From NCBI GenBank assembly GCA_963969345.1, contig OZ017767.1:11042471-11106470 (forward strand): 64,000 nt of DNA. The letters run 5' to 3'. The notes under the pieces were generated by a model. That model saw only the letters and a list, made by a program, of their open reading frames with translations, was not told where the DNA came from and made no database searches. The position numbers and the translations under genes are program-made. Position 1 is the first letter of the stretch. Every line of letters begins with the position of its first letter. The DNA comes from Turbatrix aceti. Lineage: Eukaryota; Nematoda; Chromadorea; Rhabditida; Panagrolaimidae. Shown in pieces: positions 1-9,638 of the stretch.

Positions 1-689
1 ACGTCAACGGTGTGGCGTTTCACTGGTATGAAAATTTCTTCGCACCTGCTTTTTTGGTTTCCGAAGTGCATAAAAAGCATCCCGATTTATTCTTATTAGC
101 TTCAGAAGTCGGTTTGCCAAGTTAACAAATTTTGGATGTTGAATAAGTTTTCAGGCATGCGCAGGCTACCTGCCTCTCTTCCACGGAGTCATCCTGGGCG
201 ACTGGTCCCGAGCCGCACTGTACGCTAACGATATCATAGAGGTAGCATTTTTTCATTAAAAAAAATATTTGAACCTTTTAGGATATTTCGAACTACGCCA
301 ATGGTTGGATTGACTGGAATCTGGCGTTAAACGAAAAAGGCGGTCCAACTTGGTGCAATAACGTTGTAGATGCTCCCATAATTGTTAACGGATCTAGCGA
401 TGAATTCTACAAGCAACCAATGTTTTACGCACTTGGACATTTTTCGAAATTTGTTCGTCCTGGATCATATCGAGTTCAGATGACTGACAACAAAAAACAA
501 CAACATGGCGAAACACTGACTGGTTTAGCGTTTTCGACTCCGGCTCAACAATTGGTAATCGTTTTGCATAACGCCGGTGAATCTTCTGAAAAAATTGCAA
601 TTGAGGATACAAACCGTCCGGGAAAATCCATTGCATTTGTGGTTCCAGAGAAATCTATTAGTACTGTCGTTTTTAATCAAAAAACGTAA
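1..689 (+). CDS. GBA: Glucosylceramidase (acid beta-glucosidase), 3' part
   Basis: C-terminal part of a lysosomal glucocerebrosidase of family GH30, which hydrolyses glucosylceramide to glucose and ceramide. I read three exons: 1-107 (cut by the window edge), 155-241 and 282-689, with stop TAA at 687-689. The first exon ends with LLASE, matching the nucleophile motif FASE of human GBA; its Glu is the last codon before a non-consensus GT-C donor. Exons 2-3 read LGDWSRA, WNLALNEKGGPTW, DAPIIV and FYKQPMFYALGHFSKFV, all near-identical to known GBA blocks around the C-terminal part of the barrel and the beta-sandwich. An AATAAA signal at 702-707 supports the end. The start and the acid/base Glu lie outside the window. 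Recognition is by family motifs and is strong. Confidence 0.93.
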
Positions 690-1160
690 AATATAAGATA
701 AAATAAAGAAGAAAGGGTTTTTTGTAGTTGAACGTAAAGTTTTGAATTTTTTTAGTTAATCTGTATCACAAATGATATCAACATTATGAAATTCAAATTA
801 GTAAAAGCGGATATAATTTGTTATGTTTTCATAGAACATCTATGGTATAATTTCCAACTCATGAAACTGGATGCAAGTACAAATTCCAAACATTGTTTAG
901 TGCTGCAGGGCGCTAATTATGCACACAATCATGAGTAAATCCCTCATTCGTTTTCATTCAATCCAATTTAATTTACGAGAATTTCCAAATTTGATCAGCA
1001 TCAAATCTACGCACTCTGATTATGACGACTTTGGTAAAAAAAACTGTATACATAACTGAGTGACAATATACATAAGCTTGCTAAAAAAAGTTGCGTTACT
1101 TAATTTTTAAAGGTGTGAACAGGTAAAAGTTACGGTAGTTGATAGCAGTCCATTATCATC
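690..1160. other. Intergenic: GBA 3' end and upstream region of gene A
   Basis: This stretch carries the GBA polyadenylation signal (702-707), then the upstream region of small secreted gene A. Two blocks recur upstream of copies B and C: TTGATCAGCATCAAATCT at 991-1008 and a GTGAACAGGTAAAAGTTAC block at about 1114-1132. No ORF here looks coding. Confidence 0.6.
991..1132 (+). promoter_or_regulatory. Shared upstream elements of the small secreted gene family (copy A)
   Basis: Two short blocks lie about 165 and 40 bp before the ATG of gene A and recur at similar distances before B (4744-4760 and 4861-4880) and C (about 6445-6461 and 6581-6600). The cores are TCAGCATCAAATCT and GTKAARGTTAC. They may be promoter or 5'-leader elements, or simply leftovers of tandem duplication. 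Their conservation above surrounding sequence is seen by eye only; no TATA box position was established. Confidence 0.4.
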
Positions 1161-3968
1161 ATGGCGGGTCGACTGCTACCACTGGGTCTGTTGGTTCTGA
1201 TATGCGTTATCATTTACAATGTTCAGCTAACTCAGGCTAGCCAGTCAAACAAGAATCCTTGGCTATACATGAACTTTACCAATGCTGATAAATACGTATG
1301 TCTTTAACTTTGTTTTTAAACCCGCAATTATAATAATTTTATGGTTTTTAGTTATACGGTCTGTTGGCGGCATTCAGATTCAACACTTTGTACAACTTGA
1401 CGAACCTTATTGTTCCAATCAATCAGCGAAATGTATCGTGTATCAAGCATGAATCATTGGCACAACACTGCTGCTGGCAGTCACTGGTTTTTGGTTGGAC
1501 AAATTGCGTGCGCGATACTGCTTATTACTCACAAAAAAATTTCGTTTATAGTCACATCTATAAAACACTTTTATACACAGTGTCTACAATTCAGAGTAGA
1601 CAGAAGTATAGAACCAGCAATGCATCTTCATTTTTTTCAATCGGCTATAGACAAAAGTATATAAACGAGCGCAAATATCTCAAAAAAAATCAGGGGGAAG
1701 GTCGCGACTGCCGACGCTTTCGCATGTTGCGCACGAGTCAATGAACTTTCGCGATGAGGATTTCAAATCAAATTTAAAAAAATTGTAACTCAGCCCAAAA
1801 TTCAGTTTTTTTTATGAAATTTTGTTTACAGACAGATTCAAGGGTGTTCTTTATGCTGACATAATTCTTTTTTTTAATTCGTTCAAAATTAACAAAATCG
1901 AAGGAGGTATGGTAGAAAAATCGCGGCGCATAAACAAAATTAGCTATGAAGGCAAACAAAAGCAATTCTGAAGCGAAACAAAATTCTCTAACTGATTTTA
2001 AATAAAAAAGTATACCTTATTACCTTAGAAGTTTCGAAAAAAATGAAATTTCTGAGAAAAATTAGGTTTTCGGAACTTTTTAGAACTCAATTTAAAAAAC
2101 GGAGTACACCATTCGCTTCAGCGTTCATTTCTGCCCCGGATCCTACTTTTTCGCGTAAATGCATTTCGAACGCGATCCATGCCGATTTTTTTACCGAACC
2201 CTACTTTGAAAAATTTTGGTGTTTGCACAACAAAAAAAGGGAGGTTCAGAAGAAAATTTGCACTGGCGCACGGAAAAAATATAAAATTCTGAAACATTCA
2301 ATCCAGATGTAAAAGATACTGTAGAATCCGATTCTGATTTTAGTTTTTGGATTACACTTCGAAAAAGTTTTGAAAATTCATTTTTTAGGAAAAAATTTTG
2401 GAACTTTGAGTTTTTCAGGCATTTAAAAATTATTTTGAAGTATGTGCATATTTTTACTAGATAGAAAATTTTGTTGTGCTTCGAAATCATTTTGAACTGC
2501 ATGTGGGACTTTATTTGTTACCTAGTAATGAATTTTCTAGTACACCTCCTTCAATTTTGGCAAAAATGAAAATTTTGAAAAACGTGAATAGAGAAGTTCG
2601 AACGACAATGCTCGATTCTATTTTTTCACAATAAAAAACTTTTAAATATCAATTCAAAAACCAAAGTTTTCGAATTTAGATATAAATTTCGTCCAAATAC
2701 ATAATTTCACAACTTGCGCGATCTGCGACTTTTCCGTTGTTGAGGAGAGGAGTCTCAACACGAATTTTGCGTCGCAGCGCTCGGTTTGTTCAGCCGAACT
2801 TTGTTATTTTTTTGTCTATGTTATTTTCTTCGGGCGAGTTGCAGTTGTTGTTTTTTTTGGCTTGATTTATTTTGTTTTTGTTTCAGACTCATCCGGCGTG
2901 TACAACCAGACAACTTTATCCGAGCTCTTCCACCGACGTAGGTTTTTGAATTTTTCCAAGTTTTTGGGTGTTTTTACTATTTTTTTGTATACCAACCAAG
3001 TTTCAACCATTTTCTTTCCTTTTCATGCGATTGTGCCATGAGAGTTCTGCAATTTGTTAGGTAGGATTGCGCTGCGACAGCTGGGGTGCCAAGATTTGGC
3101 TTCACAATTGCAAAAAAGGTAAAAAAAACGGTTGAAAGGCAGTTGACATCAAATTTTGGGGCAGAAAAGTTTCAGGGTTTGATTTGTTTTCAGTGATGCC
3201 TCGAGACTTTCAGATGACTTCAATCCTGACCCAGCTACAACCATTTACCGCATCATCCAAGCAAAAGCCAAGTCCACGATGCTTCACAGAGAAAAATGAA
3301 GAAGACTTCGACGATGCTTTCATTTTTTTGTTTTGTTTTATGTTTTGTCATTTATTTATTTATTTTGTTAGTAAACGAATGCCTGAAGGTGCCAAAAAGT
3401 AATACTCAGCGGATGACGCGAAGCGGGAAGGGAAGCCTGAAAATCAAAAGCAATGAAAACGTGTTTGACACGCTTTGCCAAGCTTGTTTGATTTATAGTT
3501 TTGTCTATACGGTGCTCCGATTTATAGTTTTGTGTATCAGGTGCTGAAGTCATAGTTATGTCTATAACTCTTTATAGACATATCTACTTACATTTAGATA
3601 TATTTTTTTGTGAGTATACCGAATATTATGAAGGAGATATTTTGAGCTTTAATAATGTATCCACGTCTGCGGAACTCCCAGGTGCACCTACAATTTCAAG
3701 ATCAAAGCGCCGTAGTCAAAATTACGAGATATCAGGCGGGATAACGTGCAATCCAACGCTCGAATTAAAACCCCCAATTCGATTTGTATGTTTTCAGAGA
3801 AAATCGGTGCATTTGTTTACAATTCATTGATTTTAGCACGTGGAGTCTCAAATATGTTTCTCACCCGCCGGATCGAACTACACATTCATCGTTGAAAACA
3901 ATGAACATTATTTCCAAGAAATCGTTTCTGTTTTCGACAATTCGTATTATTACTACTACTATGGTTGA
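1161..3968 (+). pseudogene. Small secreted dibasic-site precursor, copy A, interrupted by an inserted element
   Basis: First of six paralogues of an unrecognised secreted protein. Exon 1 is 1161-1295 (45 codons: signal peptide rich in Leu/Ile, then WLYMNFTNADKY). Exon 2 begins at 1352 and resumes after an insertion, ending at 3785. Exon 3 is 3837-3968 and ends in a run of six Tyr, Gly and a stop. AATAAA is at 4013-4018. Family features present: SCIKHE, HCCWQ, WTNC, the basic site SRSKRRS, LKPPIRF at the end of exon 2, and HVESQICFS in exon 3. A 2,087-bp element at 1528-3614, flanked by TA on both sides, splits exon 2. Removing it with one TA leaves the paralogue frame intact. No GT donor lies at the left boundary, so removal by splicing at the element ends is unlikely. 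The copy is therefore probably disrupted, but recently. Confidence 0.75.
1528..3614. mobile_element. 2.1-kb TA-flanked DNA transposon-like insertion in exon 2 of gene A
   Basis: The ends are imperfect inverted repeats: CTCACAAAAAAATTT on the left and its complement ATATTTTTTTGTGAG on the right. The flanking TA dinucleotides (1526-1527 and 3615-3616) fit a TA target duplication as made by Tc1/mariner-type elements. Subterminal copies of a TATAGACAAAA-like motif occur inside both ends (for example near 1662-1672 on the left, and near 3490-3510 and 3576-3590 inverted on the right). I see no transposase ORF; the internal ORFs are short and AT-rich, so it is non-autonomous. Boundaries were set by comparing the host exon with intact paralogues B and C. 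Confidence 0.75.
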
Positions 3969-4915
3969 TTATTAATAATATATGACCACATAAATGAATT
4001 AACACACCGAGAAATAAAACATGCACATATGTATTTATATTAGATTTTGTTGAAATTCAACATGATTACAAACTATTGAAAATATATTGTGTGTAGCTTT
4101 TCATCAAACAGAACAAAATTTTAAACGTTTAACAGAGCAGAAAAAGCTTTTTTCTGCATTCATTTTGATAAGTAAAACGTACAAAATTAACCAGGAATAC
4201 AAATTGATCAGCGTCAATCCATGTACTCTGGTTATATGGTTATCTGTGGCCAACATCGTCTCGAGCTTGCTCAATCTGATAGACAAACTTTCTGGGGCCA
4301 TTATTCGATGACGCACGCGCGCATGCGTGCGCGTACAAAGCTGACAGACTGGTACGATAAATCTCCCGTCTTTCTGACTTGTTGTACCGTACAAATAGGA
4401 GTAATGTGTAACAAGTGTGTAATACTGCGATCATATATGTACAAGATTCTAATCAAATAAAAATTTAAATTTAAATTTAAAAACATTTTTGCATATTGTT
4501 TGTAACCGCGAGTAACATGTATGTATGTATGTACATTAATGCAGTTTGCACCAATTAGTGCAATATTTGCAATGGGCATCTGTACAAATGTTTAAAATAC
4601 AAGTTAATAATCTTGTTTTTTTAAATGCAAAAAAATAAAATACAAGTTGAAAAACGTTTTTGTATAACTGGTGCAGATCGTTTTAATTACAAATATAAAA
4701 ATAGGATAATCCACTTTTCAATTCTCTCAATTCAATTTTCACATGATTAGCATCAAATCTCTTCACGATGGTTGGTCGATAAATGTTATCACGTACATAC
4801 TGCATCGTTGCAGGACAATATAAACTTGATTAAAAACTTGCACCCCGCATTTCATAATAGTGAGAACAAGTGAAGGTTACCTTATTTATCTCATAACAGA
4901 CAGCAGTCGACCGTC
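3969..4915. other. Intergenic with an orphan copy of the family upstream block
   Basis: Holds the poly(A) signal of gene A, an ATTGATCAGCGTCAATCC block at about 4204-4220 resembling the family upstream block but with no gene after it, a short alternating CGCGCGCATGCGTGCGCG tract near 4315-4332, an ATGT microsatellite near 4516-4532, and the upstream blocks of copy B (4744-4760, 4861-4880). No coding sequence is recognised. Confidence 0.5.
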
Positions 4916-5602
4916 ATGGCGGGTAGACTGCTTCCATGGAGCCTATTGGGTTTGATGTGGATCGCCATTTACAGTGTGGCCCCTATTCAAGCTGGAAATT
5001 CTTGGGCGTATATGAACTTTACCAATGCCGATAAATACGTATGTCATTGATTTTTTTATCGCATTTGTTATATAATGTTCTATGCTTTTTTAGTTATACG
5101 GAACCCTTGCGGCATTCAGATTCAACAGTTTGTACAACCTCACTAATCTTGTATTTCAGGTAAATCAGCGAAACGTTTCGTGTATGAAGCATGAATCTCT
5201 ATCAGAGCATTGCTGCTGGCAGGCCCTGGTCTTTAGTTGGACAGATTGCGAACGAAATTTTGCCTATTACCAAGAATATTATGGATCAGACGTTTTAAGC
5301 TTTTCCAACGTATCAACATCGGCGGAACTCCCCAGTGCACCGTCGGCTTCAAGAAAGAAACGACGCAGCCAGACGTATCAGACGCCAGGTGCGTCGTATT
5401 GCAATCCAACGCAAGAATTAAAACCACCAATTCGATTTGTTAGTTTTCACAGTAGACCAGTGTAAACTTTTGCTTTATCATTTACCAATTTTAGCACGTA
5501 GATTCTCAAATATGCTTTTCTACAACTGGATCGAACTACACATTTATTGTCAAAAACAACGCACACTATTACCAAGAACTTGTATCGTTCATTTCAAAAT
5601 AA
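4916..5602 (+). CDS. Small secreted dibasic-site precursor, copy B
   Basis: Intact 191-aa member of the family. Exons are 4916-5038, 5094-5438 and 5495-5602 (123+345+108 bp, both introns phase 0). Exon 1 gives a signal peptide (MAGRLLPWSLLGLMWIAIYS) and the conserved YMNFTNADKY. Exon 2 carries SCMKHE, EHCCWQ, SWTDC, the furin-type site SRKKRRS, a later SYCNP and the border LKPPIRF. Exon 3 carries HVDSQICFS, GSNYTFIV and HYYQE. There are six cysteines after the signal peptide, five before exon 3. AATAAA at 5598-5603 overlaps the stop. I do not recognise the family; the features indicate a secreted, proteolytically processed precursor. Confidence 0.8.
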
Positions 5603-6648
5603 ATGCAATAAATGATACAGCACTGTACATTATTTGACAAACATTTTTTTGGTAATATGACATAGCGCAAATGAAACAAAATTGATCAGGATCAATCCTT
5701 GTATTATTTACAGGTGAACGTTACGTTATTTGGTTCAAAATTTACTGTAAATTTGTACCTGCAAGCGGCGCTCATTTTAAAGTCACTTTAGAAACATTTT
5801 GTTGATACACAAGAAAAAATACTTAGGTTAATGGTCTGAGCTTTTTTAGAAGCAAGAGCAATTGAGAAAGTGAACAGTATGTCAGCGGAACACTGGTTTT
5901 TGCGCGCAGACAAAAAATTAACAGCGCAAACGTTGGTCCGGGTGGCGATGTTTGTTTTTCCCAGGCAGATAAATGCTACAACCTATATTAAAACGCCATT
6001 TTCTGGCGCGAAAAAAAGGGTTTTTGACTGACTGACCAAGTGAAGAATGGTTTGGCTAATGTTGCGTGCGTTGCCGCAACTTTGTGAAAAAAATTTGGTT
6101 TGTCATTTTCTCAATTCAAAAAGATACAGGTGCCGTGGCTTTTTGTTTAAAAAAATCATTGATTTGTGACCAAAAAATGATTGTCAAATCGCAAGGTATT
6201 CAACAAAAAAATATATACGATTTTTTCTAGTTATATCAATATTAAAAAAATTACAGACATAAATATATGTGTAACTGATTTTTAAATCTTCCGACAACAC
6301 AAATATCGGTTTAGACGCTCGGGTTTGGTACTTGACAACACTGATAATAATGCTAGGTTTCTCACATATAAAAACGTAGAGCGTTAATTATTAGAACAAA
6401 AAAAGGATAATCCTTTTTGATTCAATGCAATATGTGACGAACACGAGTAAACATCAAATCTCTGCTCTTTAATTGGTCGACAATTTCGGTTATGGTAACT
6501 GCATAATTAATACATGTATCCAGTTAAATGCGTTTTGCGAGGATTTTCGTTGAAACCTCGCAAAACGCATTTAATAAAAGTGAGCATAGTTAAAGGTTAC
6601 TTTATTTTTCCCAGTACAAACATCTGTCGCCTGTTACTGTTTCCCATC
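5603..6648. other. Intergenic with orphan upstream blocks and a 19-bp hairpin
   Basis: Contains a second orphan upstream pair (ATTGATCAGGATCAATCC at 5681-5698 followed by GGTGAACGTTACGTTATTTGG) with no intact gene behind it, a perfect hairpin at 6524-6542/6556-6574, and the upstream blocks of copy C. The middle is AT-rich with no recognisable coding sequence. Confidence 0.5.
6524..6574. repeat. Perfect 19-bp inverted repeat upstream of copy C
   Basis: Arms TTAAATGCGTTTTGCGAGG (6524-6542) and its exact complement (6556-6574) with a 13-nt spacer, about 75 bp before the ATG of copy C. If transcribed it would form a stable hairpin in or near the 5' leader. Function is unknown. Confidence 0.75.
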
Positions 6649-7320
6649 ATGACTGTTCGACTTTTCCCATGCGGTCTTATGTGTCTGATGTGGATTGCTA
6701 CTATGTGTATTGTTCCCTCTATCCAAACTGGCAGTCCTTGGCTGTACATGAACTTTACCAATGCCGATAAATACGTACGTCTTTAGCTTTTGGTTTTAAT
6801 CCGTCAATTAATGAACTTAAGTTATACGGTCTACTGGCGGCATTTCGATTTAACAGCTTGTACAAATTGGATAACCTTATTGTTCCCGTTAATCAACGAA
6901 ACTTCACCTGCGTCAAGCACGAATCCTTATCAGAAAACTGCTGCTGGCAGACACTGGTTTTTGGCTGGACAAATTGTGTGCGCGATAGCGCCTCTTATGC
7001 TGAATATTATGCGAGCGACATTTTGAGTTTTTCCAACGTATCTACGTCGGCAAAACTTCCAGGTGCACCCCCTATTTCAAGATCGAAGAGACGTAGCCAG
7101 ACGTATCAGATGTCAGGCGGAAGCAAGTGCAACGCGGTGCTGGAATTAAAACCTCCAATTCGATTTGTAAGTTTTTGAACAAATGGGTATCACCTGTATT
7201 AATCGATTTCAGCACGTAGAGTCCCAAATATGTTTCTCTACAACCGGATCGAATTACACATTCATCGTCGAAAATAATGCACACTACTTCCAGGAAATTG
7301 TTGCTTCAATGTCAAAATAA
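6649..7320 (+). CDS. Small secreted dibasic-site precursor, copy C
   Basis: Intact 192-aa member. Exons are 6649-6774, 6822-7166 and 7213-7320 (126+345+108 bp). The signal peptide starts MTVRLFPCGLMCLMW and is followed by WLYMNFTNADKY. Exon 2 carries TCVKHE, ENCCWQ, GWTNC, the basic site SRSKRRS and SKCNAV, ending LKPPIRF. Exon 3 carries HVESQICFS, GSNYTFIVENN and HYFQE. Poly(A) signal AATAAA is at 7324-7329. Exons 2 and 3 have exactly the same lengths as in copy B, and both introns interrupt at the same points, so the two are recent tandem duplicates. Function unknown. Confidence 0.82.
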
Positions 7321-7436
7321 TGTAATAAATGATTCCGCACTGTTATTCCACTAATTAGGGGGAGGATACATATATTATATTCCACATATGTATAGTCAAG
7401 AGTCAATGTTGTATTTATCAAAATCAGAATCGCGTT

Positions 7437-9134
7437 TCATTTGGCCATGCCAACCGGTCCCGTCTCTGATTCCGTGGGATCTGTCTTTTCCATCTGGGTG
7501 ACATCTGTCTTTTCTAACTGGGTACCGTCTGCCTTTTCTAACTCGGTGACATCTTCCTTTTCTAACTCGGTGACATCCGTTTTTTCTAATTGAGTGGCAT
7601 CTATGTTTGCTATCTGAGGCGTGTCATCGGTCTTCTTGATAGCGCTCAACATCATGGTTCTCTCGTCGCTGTCTTCCGTGACATCTGTTTGTTCCATCTG
7701 GGTGGATTCTATCTTTTCTCTCTGAGACTTCCTGCTATCTTCCTTCCGTTGAGAGTCCTTCATGATCTTCCTGTTGGCAGCTGGAATAGTTGGATCTTTA
7801 GACAACATCGTCTCTAGGCTGCGGCAGATCTCGGACATTGTCAGCCGGTCCTTCGGATTTGCTTCCCACATCCTGTTGGTAACGAAATTGACGAGATCTT
7901 CGGATGCGTGCTCGAATTCAAGTCGGAGGCCTCCGACGACAGCCTTCTGAACTTGTTCGTTCGTCATGCCAAGATAGGGTTCTGTGCCGTCCGCGAAGAT
8001 TTCCCAAATCATGATGCCAAAGCTGAACACATCTGATTTCGGGGTGAATTGTCCTAATTCCAGGGTCTCCGGCGACAACCACTTCACTGGAAGATTGCAC
8101 GACTGCTTGAGGGTGTAGATCACGCCTTGGCGCGTCAATCCAAAATCGCAGATCTTCACGGCATCTTTTGAGTAGAGACAGTTGCGACAAGCAATGTCCA
8201 TGTGAATGCAATTCTGAAAAAAAAATTTTTATGCGTCAAAACTTTTCTCAACAAACCTTGCTGTGGAGATACTCGAGCCCCCATGCAGTGCCCATTACCA
8301 TGTGATCGAGCTTTTCTTCGTCCGACACAGTTCCTCGGTTTTTCTTTAGATATTGGTGCAAGCTTCCTTCCGGAACGAGTTCCATGACCAGCATGATGGG
8401 TTCATAGACGACGCCGTAGAGTTTGACGACGTTGGGGTGGTCGAAGCTGCGCATCAGGCGAGCTTCGGTGAAGAACTCGATGACCTTCTTGTTGGGTTTT
8501 GTACCGGGTTTGGCCTAAAATGAACAATCCCTAAATTTTTAGAATCCTGTTTTGTTGTATTATAATCACGATTAGTATACTCACGATTTTAATTGCGACG
8601 TCAATTTTCTTGCGCGTCTTAAGCAAAAGCGTGCCGGTCAGAACATCGCCGAACTCTCCTTGTCCGATTTTCTTGCAATTGGAGATGGCGTTGGCATCAA
8701 GTTCCCAGGACGCCCGCTGGATAGGACGGATGAGAACGAGGGGTTTTCGGGGGTTAGGAACGACTATTTGAATAGGCTTTTTGCTTTTGACGTAGTGCTT
8801 GATCAAAGCAGCGATGCTATGGGCTGCACCAGAACCATCGATAGTCCACTTGTTTTTACGATTTTTTTTAACTTCAAGGTGTCTGATCTTCTCCTAAAAT
8901 TTCAAGTATCAACAACTGTTACTGTTGACTTTCAAAAAAAAAACTTACTTGACCACTCTTGTTTTTGTCGTGCATGCATGAGGTAATAATTCGCCTCTTG
9001 TTGTTAATTTCCTCGATACGCAGAAGAAAGTCCCCCTCTTCGACAAGAAGTATCTCGAGGTCGTTTTTGTCGATGAGCCCATGGTAGTAGTCCAGCTGCT
9101 CATGGGCGTCAACTTCGCGTTTGAACTCCGACAT
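7437..9134 (-). CDS. SH2-domain non-receptor tyrosine kinase (Fer/Fps type), HMD variant
   Basis: Read from four exons on the minus strand: 9134-8949, 8893-8585, 8514-8257 and 8213-7437, giving 509 aa. An SH2 domain (about residues 17-105, with the phosphotyrosine Arg in FLLR) is followed by a kinase domain (about 133-391): Gly loop GQGEFGDV at 139-146, Lys164 in VAIK, DFG at 274-276 and WLSPE. The usual catalytic HRD is HMD (residues 255-257), which removes the Arg that docks the activation loop; the Asp is kept. The C-terminal tail (392-509) is low complexity with degenerate QLEKTDVT-like repeats. Such short SH2-kinases without an F-BAR domain are typical of nematode expansions. It is divergent from and paralogous to the next gene, sharing all intron positions. 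The start was chosen as the first ATG before the SH2 domain. Confidence 0.88.
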
Positions 9135-9634
9135 GATAAAGAGCTTATGCGCGCGTCGACACGGCAACAACCGGGCGTAACTAACTGGCCGAAGTCGTTG
9201 CCTTCTGTGACGCGTCTCATCGAAACAACTTTTGATTCCACAGTGCTAATTTTTTATTCACATGGGAACTTTCTTATGCTAGGTATACCCCCTGCAAAAC
9301 AGGTTTTTTCTTTTTCAGTAGGGCCGCAACTACATGACTAGAAGCATAAATTCAACTTCGTCGATCTGCATTCAAAGACACCGATCAGCATTAGAGTTGG
9401 AAGCCTTAGTGCGAGTACCGTATCCTGAATTCCCTGTTCTACGACTTTTTAAAAAGGATTTCCGTTGATAACAAAAAAAATTTACATAAAAGAATTTGCA
9501 TTGTTGTTTCGAATCATGTGTGACGAGTCTCAAAAAGCCCCTTCTCAACAAGTCTTGAAAAGCGTCGCACATGGCGACGACTTCAACAAGCTACGCCCGA
9601 TTGTTGCCGTGTCGACGCGATTGGAAAATTCAGC
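9135..9634. promoter_or_regulatory. Shared divergent upstream region of the two SH2-kinases
   Basis: About 500 bp separate two divergent start codons. Both sides next to the starts share an inverted block (TTGTTGCCGTGTCGACGCG at 9601-9619 and on the minus strand at about 9170-9152), showing that the inverted duplication that produced the gene pair extends past the start codons. On the plus side this block lies in a small upstream ORF (9516-9638). A bidirectional promoter is an inference. Confidence 0.5.
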
Positions 9635-9638
9635 ATGA
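9516..9638 (+). other. Upstream ORF overlapping the start codon of the second kinase
   Basis: A 40-codon ORF starts at ATG 9516 and stops at TGA 9636-9638, overlapping the kinase ATG (9635-9637) as ATGA. The minus-strand paralogue has a partly alignable stretch before its own start (for example GNDFGQL against GDDFNKL), but without the same ORF structure. It could be a translational control uORF with reinitiation, or a decayed N-terminal coding region of an ancestral longer protein. No splice sites that would join it in frame were found. Confidence 0.4.
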
